NCBI GenBank assembly: GCA_964498095.1
Contig: CAZCFY010000004.1
Coordinates: 124,001-188,000, forward strand
Source: SG-bin7 sp964498095
Lineage (GTDB): Bacteria; Bdellovibrionota; Bdellovibrionia; Bdellovibrionales; SG-bin7
Direction: 5' to 3'
DNA length: 64,000 nucleotides
A model generated the notes under the pieces. The model made no database searches. It was given only the letters and a program-made list of their open reading frames with translations, and had not been told where the DNA came from. The first letter of the stretch is position 1. Every line of letters begins with the position of its first letter. Made by a program: the position numbers and the translations under genes. Shown piece by piece: positions 31,851-41,527 of this stretch.

Positions 31851-33201
31851 GGTGACCTCCTTCGTGGCCAACATCGAGAACTGGCTTCATCTCGGCAATG
31901 GAAATTGCCGGGAAAACCCGTAAGTAAAGAAGGAAGAGCGTGAGGAAGAAGCCAAAGCTTCCGATCAAGACTCCCCAATCGTAAAAAGTGAAAATAAAAT
32001 CACCCCAGTTCGCCGGTAAGAAATCACGGTAAAGTGAGGTTACGGTAATCACGAAACGCTCAAACCACATACCGATGTTTACGAAAATTGAAACGATAAA
32101 CATGACGGGAATGCTACGACGGAATTTCTTAAACCAGAAAAGCTGCGGAATAATTACGTTACAGGTGATCATGATCCAATACGCCCAAGCCATGGGACCG
32201 AAGGCGCGGTTAACAAAGGCAAACTGTTCGTATTCGTTTCCAGAGTACCACGCTACAAAAAACTCGGAACCGTAGGCGTAACCAACCATGAGACCGGTGG
32301 TCATGATGATTTTGTTCATCACTTCCATGTGATCGATGGTGATGTAGTCTTTAAATTTTGGAAACCCGATCCGCACAAGAGTCATTAGAGTTACCACCAT
32401 GCCGAAGCCCGAGAAAATCGCGCCCGCGACGAAATAAGGTGGAAAGATCGTTGTATGCCAGCCCGGCAATTGCGCTACCGCGAAGTCAAAAGATACGATC
32501 GTGTGAACCGATAATACCAGCGGTGTTGAAAGCCCCGCGAGAAGCAGATAGGTCATCTCATAGTGGCTCCAATTGCGAGCCGTTCCGCGCCAACCCAATG
32601 AAAGCGCTCCGTAAGCAATCTTACGAAATTTATTTTTAGCGCGGTCACGCAAAGTCGCGAAGTCAGGAATCATCCCCATGTACCAAAAAACCATGGATAC
32701 CGTGGCGTAGGTGGAAACCGCAAATACGTCCCACTCCAGCGGCGAACGGAAGTTAATCCATAAAGATCCCCGTTGGTTGGGGTAAGGGAATAACCAAAAA
32801 GCAAACCAAGGACGACCGGTGTGCACGAGCGGGAAAATACCGGCAGTCATCACCGCAAAGACCGTCATTGCCTCGGCAGAACGCGCAATCGACGTGCGCC
32901 ATTTTTGGCGGAATAAAAATAAAATCGCCGAAATCAAAGTACCGGCGTGGCCGATACCGATCCAAAATACGAAAGTAACGATATCAGTACCCCATCCAAC
33001 AGGATGGCTTACGGCCATAAGCCCCATACCAACGCCGATAATCATGGCGAGAGAAAAAATAAATAAAAGTAGTCCCGCTTTTGCGCCCAAAAATAATGAA
33101 ACCCATTGCATTGTTGGAAACGTCTCAACGGGCGCACAAATATCATTAGTGACATCAGCCAGCGATTTTCTTCCTATGGTCAGCGGTCGACGCTTAAGCA
33201 T
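31843..33201 (-). CDS. actC: Alternative complex III subunit ActC (NrfD-like)
   Basis: 452 aa integral membrane protein, likely 10 helices, of the NrfD/PsrC polysulfide-reductase family (GWGTDIVTFVFWIGIGHAGTLISAILFLFRQKWR; SMVFWYMGMIPDFATLRDR; HTIVSFDFAVAQLPGWHTTIFPPYFVAGAIFSG). It is thought to form the quinol site next to ActB. The ATG at 33201 has GGAGGA 8 nt upstream and is preferred over 33225. It overlaps actB by 8 bp. Confidence 0.93.
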   Translation of the reverse strand: MLKRRPLTIGRKSLADVTNDICAPVETFPTMQWVSLFLGAKAGLLLFIFSLAMIIGVGMGLMAVSHPVGWGTDIVTFVFWIGIGHAGTLISAILFLFRQKWRTSIARSAEAMTVFAVMTAGIFPLVHTGRPWFAFWLFPYPNQRGSLWINFRSPLEWDVFAVSTYATVSMVFWYMGMIPDFATLRDRAKNKFRKIAYGALSLGWRGTARNWSHYEMTYLLLAGLSTPLVLSVHTIVSFDFAVAQLPGWHTTIFPPYFVAGAIFSGFGMVVTLMTLVRIGFPKFKDYITIDHMEVMNKIIMTTGLMVGYAYGSEFFVAWYSGNEYEQFAFVNRAFGPMAWAYWIMITCNVIIPQLFWFKKFRRSIPVMFIVSIFVNIGMWFERFVITVTSLYRDFLPANWGDFIFTFYDWGVLIGSFGFFLTLFLLYLRVFPAISIAEMKPVLDVGHEGGHHG

Positions 33202-36200
33202 GGTGTTCTCCTCCGTGTTGGGCATCGCCTTTGGGCGGTGTCAGATGATTGCGAATTTTAGTCAGATAACGGATGGCCGGTTTTGTATTGAGCTCATCGA
33301 GTACACCCGAGGAATTTTCTGCTTTAAAGAGTTTTGCCACTTCACTGGATGGATCATTAACATCTCCAAACACAATAGCGCCACTCGGGCAAGATTGTTG
33401 ACATGCGGTTTTAACGTCGCCGTCTTGGAGTTTTTCTTTATTATCTTGGGCAATTTGCTTAGCTTCCTTAATGCGCTGAACGCAGAATGTACACTTCTCC
33501 ATGACCCCCCGGCTACGAACCGTAACGTCAGGATTGTAAGCCATTTGCTTAACCGGATCTTTTTCCATGTAATTAAACCAGTTAAAACGGCGCACTTTGT
33601 AAGGACAGTTATTAGAGCAATAACGAGTTCCCACACAGCGGTTATAAATCATTTCATTTAAACCTTCATCGCTGTGTGAGGTAGCGACGACAGGGCAAAC
33701 CGTTTCACAAGGCGCATTATCACAGTGTTGGCAAAGCATCGGTTGAAATAAAACTTCGGGAGAAGCTGGCTCTCCCTTATAATAACGATCTATGCGCAGC
33801 CAGTGCATTTCGCGGCCAAGAATTACATATTTTTTGCCGACCGCGGGAATATTATTTTCCGCTTGGCAAGCGATCACGCAAGCCGAGCAACCGGTACAGG
33901 TATTGTAATCAATAACCATTCCCCATTTGTGGCCCGTGTACTTATGTTCATCCCAAATCGAAAATATTTTATGTTTATGGATGCCCGCGCTCTTATCTTT
34001 TAAATAAGCCGGTAAAGTCGTGTGCGCGATAATATTGCGGCCTTCCATCACATGGTGCCCTTGCGTACACGCCAGTTCTTCGCTGCGCCCTTGGGGCGTG
34101 ACTTTGACTTTAAGTCCAGAAGTCACAAGCCTATTATTTTTCCATTGCGCCAACACATACGCGTTTGCACCCACTCCATCGGCAACCGATCCCGCGCCGG
34201 TACGGCCGTAGCCAATTTTTACTCCCAGTGCAGATGGATGTTGTCCCGGTTGAATATGGACCGGCAGGTCAATCCAGTTTTTATCAAGTTCCAGTTCTAA
34301 AACCCGGCCTTCTTTTAGACCATGTTTTGTCGCGTATTCAGGAGCTACAGTTACGTAGTTACCCCAAGTAATTTTGGTTACAGGATCTGGAAACTCTTGT
34401 AACCAAGGGACATTGGCGAGGCTGCCGTCAAGCATACCTACGGAAGCATAAAGAACTAATGACTCCCCATTCTCATTGCGCGGTTCAAACTTCGCGCGGC
34501 GAAGAGCTCCTACATTAAATGGACGCGCGCCCGAGTTTTGGTTGCGCTTTCCACTCTGATTGGACAAATCAATGACGCCGGTTTGTAAAACATCAACCCA
34601 AAAGTCTTCAAAAGATTTTGCGCCCGATGACCAGCGCGAATGAATTGCTGCCCATTGGGATTTTAAATAACTCAACCAATCACGTTTATCACCGAGCCAA
34701 GTTAAAAGAGAGTCTTGGAAGGCGCGTGTGCCAAACATCGGGCGGATCGTGGGCTGTTGAATGCTAAATACTTGGTCCTGGAATTCATAATCACCCCAGG
34801 ATTCAAGCGCATGATGATCACATAACACGAGATCAGCCATGCGACCGGTTTCATCGTTACGGTCGCCAGTGTAAATCACCATTCCCACTTTTTTGAGAGC
34901 TTCCGCAAAACCATGTATTCCCAGTGCATAGGCCGGATTGCACTTATGAATGAGAAGAGTATTAACTTGGCCCGCTTTCATTTCTTCCATGAGGCGGCCG
35001 ATGGCTTCATCAGAGCCCAGCGACGTCAAAGCCGCGCCATTTTTATGTTCAACCGTTTTTCCATCATTATCTAATACGGAATTAAGGAAGTTAACGGCGA
35101 TTTGTAAAGCTAGAGAATCTTCGCTTTGGGTGTTCAAACCTCCCGCCACAACGAGTGATTCACCACGATTTTCCCAAAGGTCCGCCGCTAATCGTTTGAA
35201 AACATCAGGATCAATTCCCAGACGGCGCGCGCTGTCGCGATACGGCTCAAGCCAAGAAGAAACTTCGCTACGGCCGGCGTAACTTGATTTTTTGCCAACC
35301 ACGATTAACTCGTGGAGAAGTCCCATCGCTGCATCCACTAAATGATGGGGGGCAATCGCCACGCGAGTGTCAGCGTTAGCACCCGTTAGACTCATAAGAG
35401 ATTCAAAGACCACTAAACGGCTCATGAGTGGTCCCGCTACGCGGCCTTTAGCGAACAAGCGTGTCGCTTCTACGGCGTTTTGGTAAGAACCCAGGAAGTC
35501 AGCACCAAAGCTAACAATGACCTTGGCCTTATTATAGCGGTAACGTGGAGTTACAGCTTGTCCGTAACAAGCTTGTTGAGCTTCGCGTTCGCTAGCGTTA
35601 GAAAGTGCGTCCCACTGAACGTGTTGACCGCCAAAAGTTTTATTAAACTGACTTATTAAACTGTTCGTTGAAGGTGAAGCCAGAGTTGAAGTTAGAACTC
35701 TCACTTTGCCTTTTTTAAGTTGCTCCATGACGTCTTTGTCAGCGTCGGCCCAACTTACATTGACCGTGTCGCGGTTTGATCGCGTTGGGTTTTGTAAATT
35801 TCTTTTGGGTCCATTAAAGCGCTCAGGATCATAGAGACTCAAAATATAGGACTGCGCGCGCGCTGATAAGCCGCCCATGTTAACCGGATGTTCCGCTAAG
35901 CCCTCTAATTTTATAGGTCGGCCTTCGCGCGTTTTTACAACTATGCCGAAGCCTTGATTTCCATCCAGAAGAGAAGAGGCATAATAATTGGCAACGCCGG
36001 GAATAACTTCCACGGGCCGATTTGCATAGGGCACTATTTTATTCACGGGACGGCGGATGCAGGCGGTAGAAGCCAGCGCCATGCTTGCGCCCATAAGTTT
36101 TAAAAATTCGCGGCGGCCCATGTCGCCGTCTTCACGCAAGGGCGAAGACATAAATTCTTTTTCGGCGGTTTCGCGAAATTTCGGGTCATTATTATATTGT

Positions 36201-36247
36201 TCAAGACTCAGCCACATTTTTTCTGTTGTTGGATCGTTTGGTTGCAT
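33194..36247 (-). CDS. actB: Alternative complex III subunit ActB (MoCo-less molybdoprotein plus Fe-S ferredoxin fusion)
   Basis: 1017 aa. A twin-arginine motif (GRREFLKLMGASMALASTAC, about 43-62) near the N-terminus marks periplasmic placement. Residues ~70-720 are a molybdopterin-oxidoreductase-like scaffold lacking a usable cofactor site, as known in ACIII. The C-terminal ~250 residues carry four Fe-S cysteine clusters: CTGCSACVIACQAENN, CDNAPCETVCPV, CVGTRYCSNNCPYKVRRFNW, and CTFCVQRIK...CQQSCPSGAI. It relays electrons from quinol (ActC) to the hemes of ActA/ActE. The ATG at 36247 has GAGGAG upstream; the 23-codon upstream extension is not favoured. Confidence 0.95.
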   Translation of the reverse strand: MQPNDPTTEKMWLSLEQYNNDPKFRETAEKEFMSSPLREDGDMGRREFLKLMGASMALASTACIRRPVNKIVPYANRPVEVIPGVANYYASSLLDGNQGFGIVVKTREGRPIKLEGLAEHPVNMGGLSARAQSYILSLYDPERFNGPKRNLQNPTRSNRDTVNVSWADADKDVMEQLKKGKVRVLTSTLASPSTNSLISQFNKTFGGQHVQWDALSNASEREAQQACYGQAVTPRYRYNKAKVIVSFGADFLGSYQNAVEATRLFAKGRVAGPLMSRLVVFESLMSLTGANADTRVAIAPHHLVDAAMGLLHELIVVGKKSSYAGRSEVSSWLEPYRDSARRLGIDPDVFKRLAADLWENRGESLVVAGGLNTQSEDSLALQIAVNFLNSVLDNDGKTVEHKNGAALTSLGSDEAIGRLMEEMKAGQVNTLLIHKCNPAYALGIHGFAEALKKVGMVIYTGDRNDETGRMADLVLCDHHALESWGDYEFQDQVFSIQQPTIRPMFGTRAFQDSLLTWLGDKRDWLSYLKSQWAAIHSRWSSGAKSFEDFWVDVLQTGVIDLSNQSGKRNQNSGARPFNVGALRRAKFEPRNENGESLVLYASVGMLDGSLANVPWLQEFPDPVTKITWGNYVTVAPEYATKHGLKEGRVLELELDKNWIDLPVHIQPGQHPSALGVKIGYGRTGAGSVADGVGANAYVLAQWKNNRLVTSGLKVKVTPQGRSEELACTQGHHVMEGRNIIAHTTLPAYLKDKSAGIHKHKIFSIWDEHKYTGHKWGMVIDYNTCTGCSACVIACQAENNIPAVGKKYVILGREMHWLRIDRYYKGEPASPEVLFQPMLCQHCDNAPCETVCPVVATSHSDEGLNEMIYNRCVGTRYCSNNCPYKVRRFNWFNYMEKDPVKQMAYNPDVTVRSRGVMEKCTFCVQRIKEAKQIAQDNKEKLQDGDVKTACQQSCPSGAIVFGDVNDPSSEVAKLFKAENSSGVLDELNTKPAIRYLTKIRNHLTPPKGDAQHGGEHHA

Positions 36248-36260
36248 GTCTTGTAGCTCC

Positions 36261-36797
36261 TCAATTATGGCAAGTTGTACAGTTGGTTGGGGCGTTGTTG
36301 CGGCGATGACAATCAATACACCAGCCCATCGACAGATCAGAGTGTTGTCGAACTTTCTTCATAGTTTCCACGGGGCCGTGACAATCTTGGCACGCGACAC
36401 CCTTACGAATATGCGGCTTATGATTGAACATCACAAAGTCTGGCAGCAAATGAACTTTGTTCCACACCACGGGTTTGTTATTTTTAAAAGCGTCAGTGAT
36501 CGCTTGAATATTGGGTTTATCGGCGGCCACCGTCATGTGACAGTTCATACAAATATTTAAACTCGGCACCGTCGCGTGGCGCGAACGATCCGCATTGCTA
36601 TGACAATACATGCACGGAATTTTGTAAGTTCCGGCATGCAGAGAGTGGTCATACGGGATTGGCTGATCTGGCTCGTAATTTTGATTGTAACCAAAAGACA
36701 CGCCAGGAGTTGCCGGTGCAGTGGAAGAATTTTTGTCTTTGCATGACAACACACTGAGTGCAGCCACACAAAAAAGAAGTATGGAATATTTTGACAT
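36261..36797 (-). CDS. actA: Alternative complex III subunit ActA, pentaheme cytochrome c
   Basis: 178 aa with lipobox SVLSC (Cys19) and five c-type heme motifs: CMYCH, CMNCH, CQDCH, CIDCH and CTTCH, plus His residues for bis-His ligation (YDHSLHAG, FNHKPH). This is the pentaheme electron-transfer subunit that begins act operons. Hemes would be attached by the CcsBA system encoded just upstream. SD AAGGTAGG precedes the ATG. A ~100-bp gap separates it from the upstream lipoprotein gene and may contain a promoter. Confidence 0.95.
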   Translation of the reverse strand: MSKYSILLFCVAALSVLSCKDKNSSTAPATPGVSFGYNQNYEPDQPIPYDHSLHAGTYKIPCMYCHSNADRSRHATVPSLNICMNCHMTVAADKPNIQAITDAFKNNKPVVWNKVHLLPDFVMFNHKPHIRKGVACQDCHGPVETMKKVRQHSDLSMGWCIDCHRRNNAPTNCTTCHN

Positions 36798-36898
36798 TAG
36801 GCCTACCTTGCTTAGTAGAGAATATCTATTGGTTTAAGCCTAGATATTTTCGTTATCAAGCTAAGTTGTTGTTTTGCCTAAAGATTAATCAGCGCTTC

Positions 36899-37681
36899 CT
36901 AATTTTTAAAATAGGGTGAATCGAGAACTTCACGTAAGTTTTCGATCATCGTCGCACACTCCGTAGTGGACAAACCCGCGCCGTTTAGACGGCAAGTACC
37001 ACCATCTTGGTCAATCACCGCAATATAGTTGACCATATTAAATTCCCAGCGCGAAGAACGCTGATTAATTCCAGCCTTCCCGGAGTTTCGCCGTAAATCA
37101 TTTTCCATTTTAAAGGTATATTTTAGTGATCCGTAGCTTATTATTCCCGCGCCGGCGGTTGCCTGATAAGTTTTTAAGCCACCTTGACTCGCGCTTACCT
37201 GTCCGGCGGAGTAAGAGGATTGAAATTCCAATTGCTTCATCATGCCGTCGTTGGGTTTAAATAAAAGCTCGGTTTTGCCGCTTACACCGGTTTGATAACG
37301 GTTTTCCTCGGAGCGATTGACTATAATATTGTTACGCTGAATGCGAAAAGTTGGGCAGCGATTGCCAATCATTTCGGTATTTTCAACGACTTCTTTGCCA
37401 ATTGGATAATCAGTCGTGGATTGTCGTGTAGAAAAGCGGCAACCATAGATTTCCAAATTAGTACGAATTTGTTCCGCCCGTTGCGAAAGCTTTATGGGAT
37501 GGCTTTTTTCGCGAATCCCTATCATGACATGGCTGCCAACAAGATCAGCGACGTCGGCCAACACTAGGTAGAGCTCTTTTTTTTGCGTCGGATTTAAAGG
37601 TGCTGGACCTTTATCTTCGGTTTCACCGCCGCAAGAAACTAAAATTGCAACAAGGCCCAGAAAAATTAGATTTCTAAACAT
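36899..37681 (-). CDS. Lipoprotein of unknown function between ccsA and the act operon
   Basis: 260 aa. Lipobox LVSC (Cys17, followed by GGE). The mature part is mixed, with two cysteine pairs (GCRFS and RCPTF; TCRLNG and ECATM) and a beta-rich centre (KTELLFKPNDGMMKQLEFQSSYSAGQ). No heme motif and no family recognised. It overlaps the ccsA stop by 8 bp and stands directly before actA, so coordinate expression with cytochrome c maturation and ACIII is likely. A role as an assembly or outer-membrane partner of ACIII is a hypothesis. Confidence 0.6.
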   Translation of the reverse strand: MFRNLIFLGLVAILVSCGGETEDKGPAPLNPTQKKELYLVLADVADLVGSHVMIGIREKSHPIKLSQRAEQIRTNLEIYGCRFSTRQSTTDYPIGKEVVENTEMIGNRCPTFRIQRNNIIVNRSEENRYQTGVSGKTELLFKPNDGMMKQLEFQSSYSAGQVSASQGGLKTYQATAGAGIISYGSLKYTFKMENDLRRNSGKAGINQRSSRWEFNMVNYIAVIDQDGGTCRLNGAGLSTTECATMIENLREVLDSPYFKN

Positions 37682-39311
37682 GCTTCCCTCTCCGCGCTAA
37701 AGTTGCATAAATCACGAATAAAAATTGTATAAATACGAAACCCATTACGTACTCAATTCCACCGGCGCCAAAACCATAGGTATGAAGGCCCGCACCCAAA
37801 ACAAAGTTAACACCGTACCAAGCCATGATAATTAATGAGAAGCCAATGACTGACCAAGCGTTCATGCCAAAGTTGCGCAGCCATCCACCCATGCGTCCAT
37901 GCAAGATCGCCAAGTAACCCAGTAAGGCAATAAGAGCCCAAGTCTCCTTTGGATCCCAACCCCAGAAGCGGCCCCAAGAATAATCCGCCCACACGCCGCC
38001 CAAAATAATTCCGGCCGCCAACAGCACCACGCCAAGTTGTAAAGCGCGATAAATTGACTGGGTAATATTTTGAATGGCGGCTTTGTTTTTGTCTTCGCCG
38101 CGAATAAATAGGTAAAGACCAATATTGCCCATTGCTAGAGCCAAAAAGAAAGCGGAATAACTAATAGTAATAGTCATTACGTGTATGATTAACCAAAAAT
38201 TACTCATAAGGACTGGTTCTAGTGGCTGTAAGCTTGGATCTAAAACCGTCGGTGCCAGATCGGCGAGTATCAAACAAAACATGGCGACCAGACTGCCACC
38301 AATCATCACGACCCGATGTTTGGTAACTCGTTCGATAAAGGCCGCAAACATTAAGGCCCCAAAAGCAACCCAAATAACGGTTTCGTACATGTTAGAAACA
38401 GGTGGACGGCCCGTAATATAAATACGCAATCCAAATCCCAGAATATGCAGCACGAGGCCAAACGCCACCATCCCCCACCCTAACAAGAACGTCCATGGGC
38501 GGCTTGTCGGGCGCAAAGAGAACCCGAAGATAAGCGCCGCTAAGAAATAAAAAATCCAGGCCCATTTGAAAGGATGAAGAGTATTGTAAAATACTTCGGT
38601 TTTAATATCGTTGTCGGCAGGATAGAGTGCGGGATTTTCGGCCCGCGCCGCCGCCTTAAAGGCTTCGACCTTGGCTTGGATTGCCGCAGCGTCAACGACT
38701 TTAGCTGATTCCGGCTTCATTTCCGCCGTTACCGATTGGACAAATTCTGCCGCCAATTCATTAAAAAGTTTCTGTAAACTTTGCTCCGCGTGCCCCACCG
38801 GCAACCACGTAGTGGAGTTTTTATCCGGCTTGGGCGGCACGAGCGTAAAGGCCATTCCGGAAGTGATGGCGTTAAATATATACATTTGAGTTTCAATTTT
38901 TTGCACCGCTTGATCATAAGGATTTAGTTTTTCCTTCATCTGATCTTTTTTGCGAATATTCTGTAGTAGCAACGGCAGTTGTTTGGCTTTAGCCAAATCC
39001 GAATAGGAAAAGAAATTTTCTTTTTCATCAAACCCTAAGTCTCTTTTCACTTCGAAATTTTTAACCGCCAAAAATTTTGTGTCCGCCCACATATCAGGGA
39101 CGACATACATAGTTAAAATAATATCCGTGGCGGTGCGCTTTTCTTTGCTGCGCTTGCCGTGCAAAATTTGTAGTGCTTCCTGCGCGAAAGTATCAAACGG
39201 CTTTAAGCGGCCGCCGTTTTGAATTGGAATATATTTAATTGCATCCCGGGCGGTGGCCGCAAAAGCGTTAAACCCAAGAATGAATACAAGCAATGAAATG
39301 AAAGGTTTCAT
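37674..39311 (-). CDS. ccsA: Cytochrome c biogenesis protein CcsA (system II)
   Basis: 545 aa. A signal-like N-terminus and a long periplasmic region (about 20-240) precede eight or so membrane helices. The heme-handling WWD signature is WGRFWGWDPKETWALIALLGYLAILHGR, with flanking His residues (HVMTITISYSAFF; LHTYGFG; GLVLHILGFG). With CcsB it exports heme and ligates it to CxxCH motifs. The first ~240 residues before the membrane domain are an extension seen in deltaproteobacterial/Bacteroidetes-type proteins. It overlaps ccsB as ATGA. Confidence 0.92.
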   Translation of the reverse strand: MKPFISLLVFILGFNAFAATARDAIKYIPIQNGGRLKPFDTFAQEALQILHGKRSKEKRTATDIILTMYVVPDMWADTKFLAVKNFEVKRDLGFDEKENFFSYSDLAKAKQLPLLLQNIRKKDQMKEKLNPYDQAVQKIETQMYIFNAITSGMAFTLVPPKPDKNSTTWLPVGHAEQSLQKLFNELAAEFVQSVTAEMKPESAKVVDAAAIQAKVEAFKAAARAENPALYPADNDIKTEVFYNTLHPFKWAWIFYFLAALIFGFSLRPTSRPWTFLLGWGMVAFGLVLHILGFGLRIYITGRPPVSNMYETVIWVAFGALMFAAFIERVTKHRVVMIGGSLVAMFCLILADLAPTVLDPSLQPLEPVLMSNFWLIIHVMTITISYSAFFLALAMGNIGLYLFIRGEDKNKAAIQNITQSIYRALQLGVVLLAAGIILGGVWADYSWGRFWGWDPKETWALIALLGYLAILHGRMGGWLRNFGMNAWSVIGFSLIIMAWYGVNFVLGAGLHTYGFGAGGIEYVMGFVFIQFLFVIYATLARRGKHV

Positions 39312-40702
39312 GCCGTCTCCTTTTTCTTATTGCCAAAATAGTTATTGCGATAATGGAACATCATAATACTGCCTAAAACGATAAGGATAGACCCGAGATA
39401 TTTTATAAAGCGGCCCGGATCGCGATTAACCGATAAAATCGACGCCGTCGCGTTGCCGTTGCCGTCGGGAACAAAGCTTGATTGGTAAAAAGTAAACCCA
39501 TTGTGTTTTAACGGTTCATTCATAGAGATAAGTATCTCACCGCGTCCGGGGACTTCCACCAAGGACGAATAGCTCGAAGCACGATTCGTACCCTGATATT
39601 TTCCCATTTTGAATTCTTTAAGTCTTAAGTCGAAGCCAAGATTTAAGGAGTGATTTTTATATTCCACCACATAAACTTCGGAACCCGTAAAAAAACGCAG
39701 GGATTGATTTAGAGGCTGCCAGCGCGATTCGTTGTTAAAAGTAACCTTTACCGCCTGCACGGTTAAATCCGTGGGCTTTTCCCGGGGTACGATATGTGTC
39801 TGTTCCTCGGCGCGCGGATAGTAATTAATCACCCGAAAAGCCATTCCCATCCAAGGCGTGATGATTTCATCACCCACCTTTACCTTCCCGGACATGACTT
39901 CTTTGCCTTCTTTTTTTGAATATATTTTGTATTTTAGCTCCGGCTTATCCCCTTGCGGAAAAAGCACAATTTCATTTCCCGTTTTCTGCCACTGATATTC
40001 CCCGGTCACCAATATCACGGTCAGTGGACCAAAAGGAGAAAGAGCGCCACGCATATCCTCGCGTTGTACGATCCAATCAATTACGTTCATGAATTGATTC
40101 TGCAATTGAAACCGCAAACCCGCACCTTTTTTGGTCCCGGGCACGGGAACGACTTTGCGCTCGACGAATGCATAAGGAACGTATTCATCAAGAATCAAAT
40201 CTCCCGGCGGAAGCGGTACTTTAAAAGGTCTTTTCTTCGACGGCGGATTTCTTAAAAAGTCCACGGTTTGACCGAAGACACGGCGATAATTGCTGCCGTC
40301 AAACGAACTATAAACGGCAAACTCCGTATCATCCACCACAATGGCGCGGGAGCTCTGTCCGATATCAAATGTCATCGAACCATCGATTCCATAATGCATG
40401 GTTATGAATGATCCGTATAACAGCGTAATCAAGCCCAAATGCGCAATCACAAAACCGGATTGATGACGCTTCCAAGGCCAGCGATCAACTAAAACCATGG
40501 CCAAGACAAAGGCCAAAAAGCCAAGCAAGAAATACATCGTCCACGAGTGATAAACAAATTTTTGCGCCGTGGCCGTATTATAAAGGGATTCCATGATAGT
40601 ACCGTAAGCCGTGTAAACTCCCAGCGCCACAATCACCACGACGGCCAATTTTAGGGATGAGAAAAAACGAATAAACTTTTTAATTCGCGGGTAATTTTTC
40701 AT
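39308..40702 (-). CDS. ccsB: Cytochrome c biogenesis protein ResB/CcsB (system II)
   Basis: 464 aa. Three N-terminal helices (LAVVVIVALGVYTAYGTIMESL, YHSWTMYFLLGFLAFVLAMVLVDRWPW, GFVIAHLGLITLLYGSFI), a large periplasmic domain and a final helix near the C-terminus (YLGSILIVLGSIMMFHYRN). The order and the AxxGTxxES...WPWKRHQSGFVIAHLGL motifs match ResB. The ATG at 40702 has AGGT upstream; a TTG at 40726 is less likely. The gene starts inside the end of the amidohydrolase gene (23-bp overlap). Confidence 0.9.
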   Translation of the reverse strand: MKNYPRIKKFIRFFSSLKLAVVVIVALGVYTAYGTIMESLYNTATAQKFVYHSWTMYFLLGFLAFVLAMVLVDRWPWKRHQSGFVIAHLGLITLLYGSFITMHYGIDGSMTFDIGQSSRAIVVDDTEFAVYSSFDGSNYRRVFGQTVDFLRNPPSKKRPFKVPLPPGDLILDEYVPYAFVERKVVPVPGTKKGAGLRFQLQNQFMNVIDWIVQREDMRGALSPFGPLTVILVTGEYQWQKTGNEIVLFPQGDKPELKYKIYSKKEGKEVMSGKVKVGDEIITPWMGMAFRVINYYPRAEEQTHIVPREKPTDLTVQAVKVTFNNESRWQPLNQSLRFFTGSEVYVVEYKNHSLNLGFDLRLKEFKMGKYQGTNRASSYSSLVEVPGRGEILISMNEPLKHNGFTFYQSSFVPDGNGNATASILSVNRDPGRFIKYLGSILIVLGSIMMFHYRNNYFGNKKKETA

Positions 40703-41477
40703 AGATATACCTAATCGCAGCTGCAACTTTCTTCTGTATGGCGTTCGCCAAATCCTGTTTTATTTTTTTTGTCGTTTCGTCCATGTAAAGACGGCGGTTC
40801 ATTTCGACTTGGACCGTATGCTGCCCCACATGTGGCAATCCGTACGTTTCAGTGATCCGCCCCCCAACATACGGCCAATTAACTTTTACGCCAAACCCGG
40901 CTTTTTCGTACGCATCGCATACGAGTTCCAAAAAATCTTTGCGGCAGCTTTTGCCTTTGCAATCACTGACCACAATGTCGGCACGCAATTGCCCTGGGTC
41001 CAAATGTAAAACCTCACCGACGGATGGCATGCTGTGGGCGTCCAGGTGATAAACGTCTTTAGCGCCCAAATCATGGAAGGTAGCAAATTGCTTCTGCACC
41101 TGTTTGTGAAACGGCGTAAAATATTTCTCCGTGAGTTCGCGATGGAGTCTTGCGGGCAGTGGCTTATTAATGAGACGGTTGCCCTTCGTTGTTACGGCCC
41201 AGTGGTAGCCCTTGGGATGAGTTCCACCTTTTAGCTGCGCATCTTCAACCGAATCAGCGTCAACGTCATCGGGTAAGCGGTTTAAATCCACGACATAACG
41301 GTGGCAGTTGGCAATAATCGATGGAAGCTTAAGTTCATCAATGGCTGGTTTGTAAAGCACGTCGACGTAGCGGTCGGAATCACAGAAAAGAATATTTTCC
41401 GGCAATCCTTTAAGCCAAAAAGCTTCCGCCGGCACAAATTCCCCAGCGTGCGGGATTGTAATAAAAAATGGCTTCAT
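40680..41477 (-). CDS. N-formylglutamate amidohydrolase family protein
   Basis: 265 aa of the FGase family: TIPHAGEFVPAEA (opening metal-site His), DSDRYVDVLY, NCHRYVVDLNR, VYHLDAHSMPSVG and the C-terminal NWPYVGGRITETYGLPHVGQHTVQVEMNRRLYMDE. The usual role is the last step of histidine degradation (N-formylglutamate to glutamate and formate), but no hut genes are nearby. It overlaps ccsB by 23 bp and would be the first gene of the cytochrome-maturation and ACIII transcription unit. It is divergent from the cobalamin adenosyltransferase across 50 bp. Confidence 0.88.
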   Translation of the reverse strand: MKPFFITIPHAGEFVPAEAFWLKGLPENILFCDSDRYVDVLYKPAIDELKLPSIIANCHRYVVDLNRLPDDVDADSVEDAQLKGGTHPKGYHWAVTTKGNRLINKPLPARLHRELTEKYFTPFHKQVQKQFATFHDLGAKDVYHLDAHSMPSVGEVLHLDPGQLRADIVVSDCKGKSCRKDFLELVCDAYEKAGFGVKVNWPYVGGRITETYGLPHVGQHTVQVEMNRRLYMDETTKKIKQDLANAIQKKVAAAIRYIYEKLPAN

Positions 41478-41527
41478 GCGACGTCGTCCTTTTCAAATAA
41501 CCATAGCAATGTTATCGTCAAAGACAA

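Noticed and set aside
32819..33661. 280-codon plus-strand open frame opposite actC/actB
   Set aside because: Antisense to two well recognised ACIII genes and low-complexity in composition; a shadow frame.
33194..36247. Formate dehydrogenase or other active molybdoenzyme
   Set aside because: Order next to actA/C/D/E/F and the fused Fe-S domain identify ActB, whose molybdopterin-like domain carries no cofactor in known complexes.
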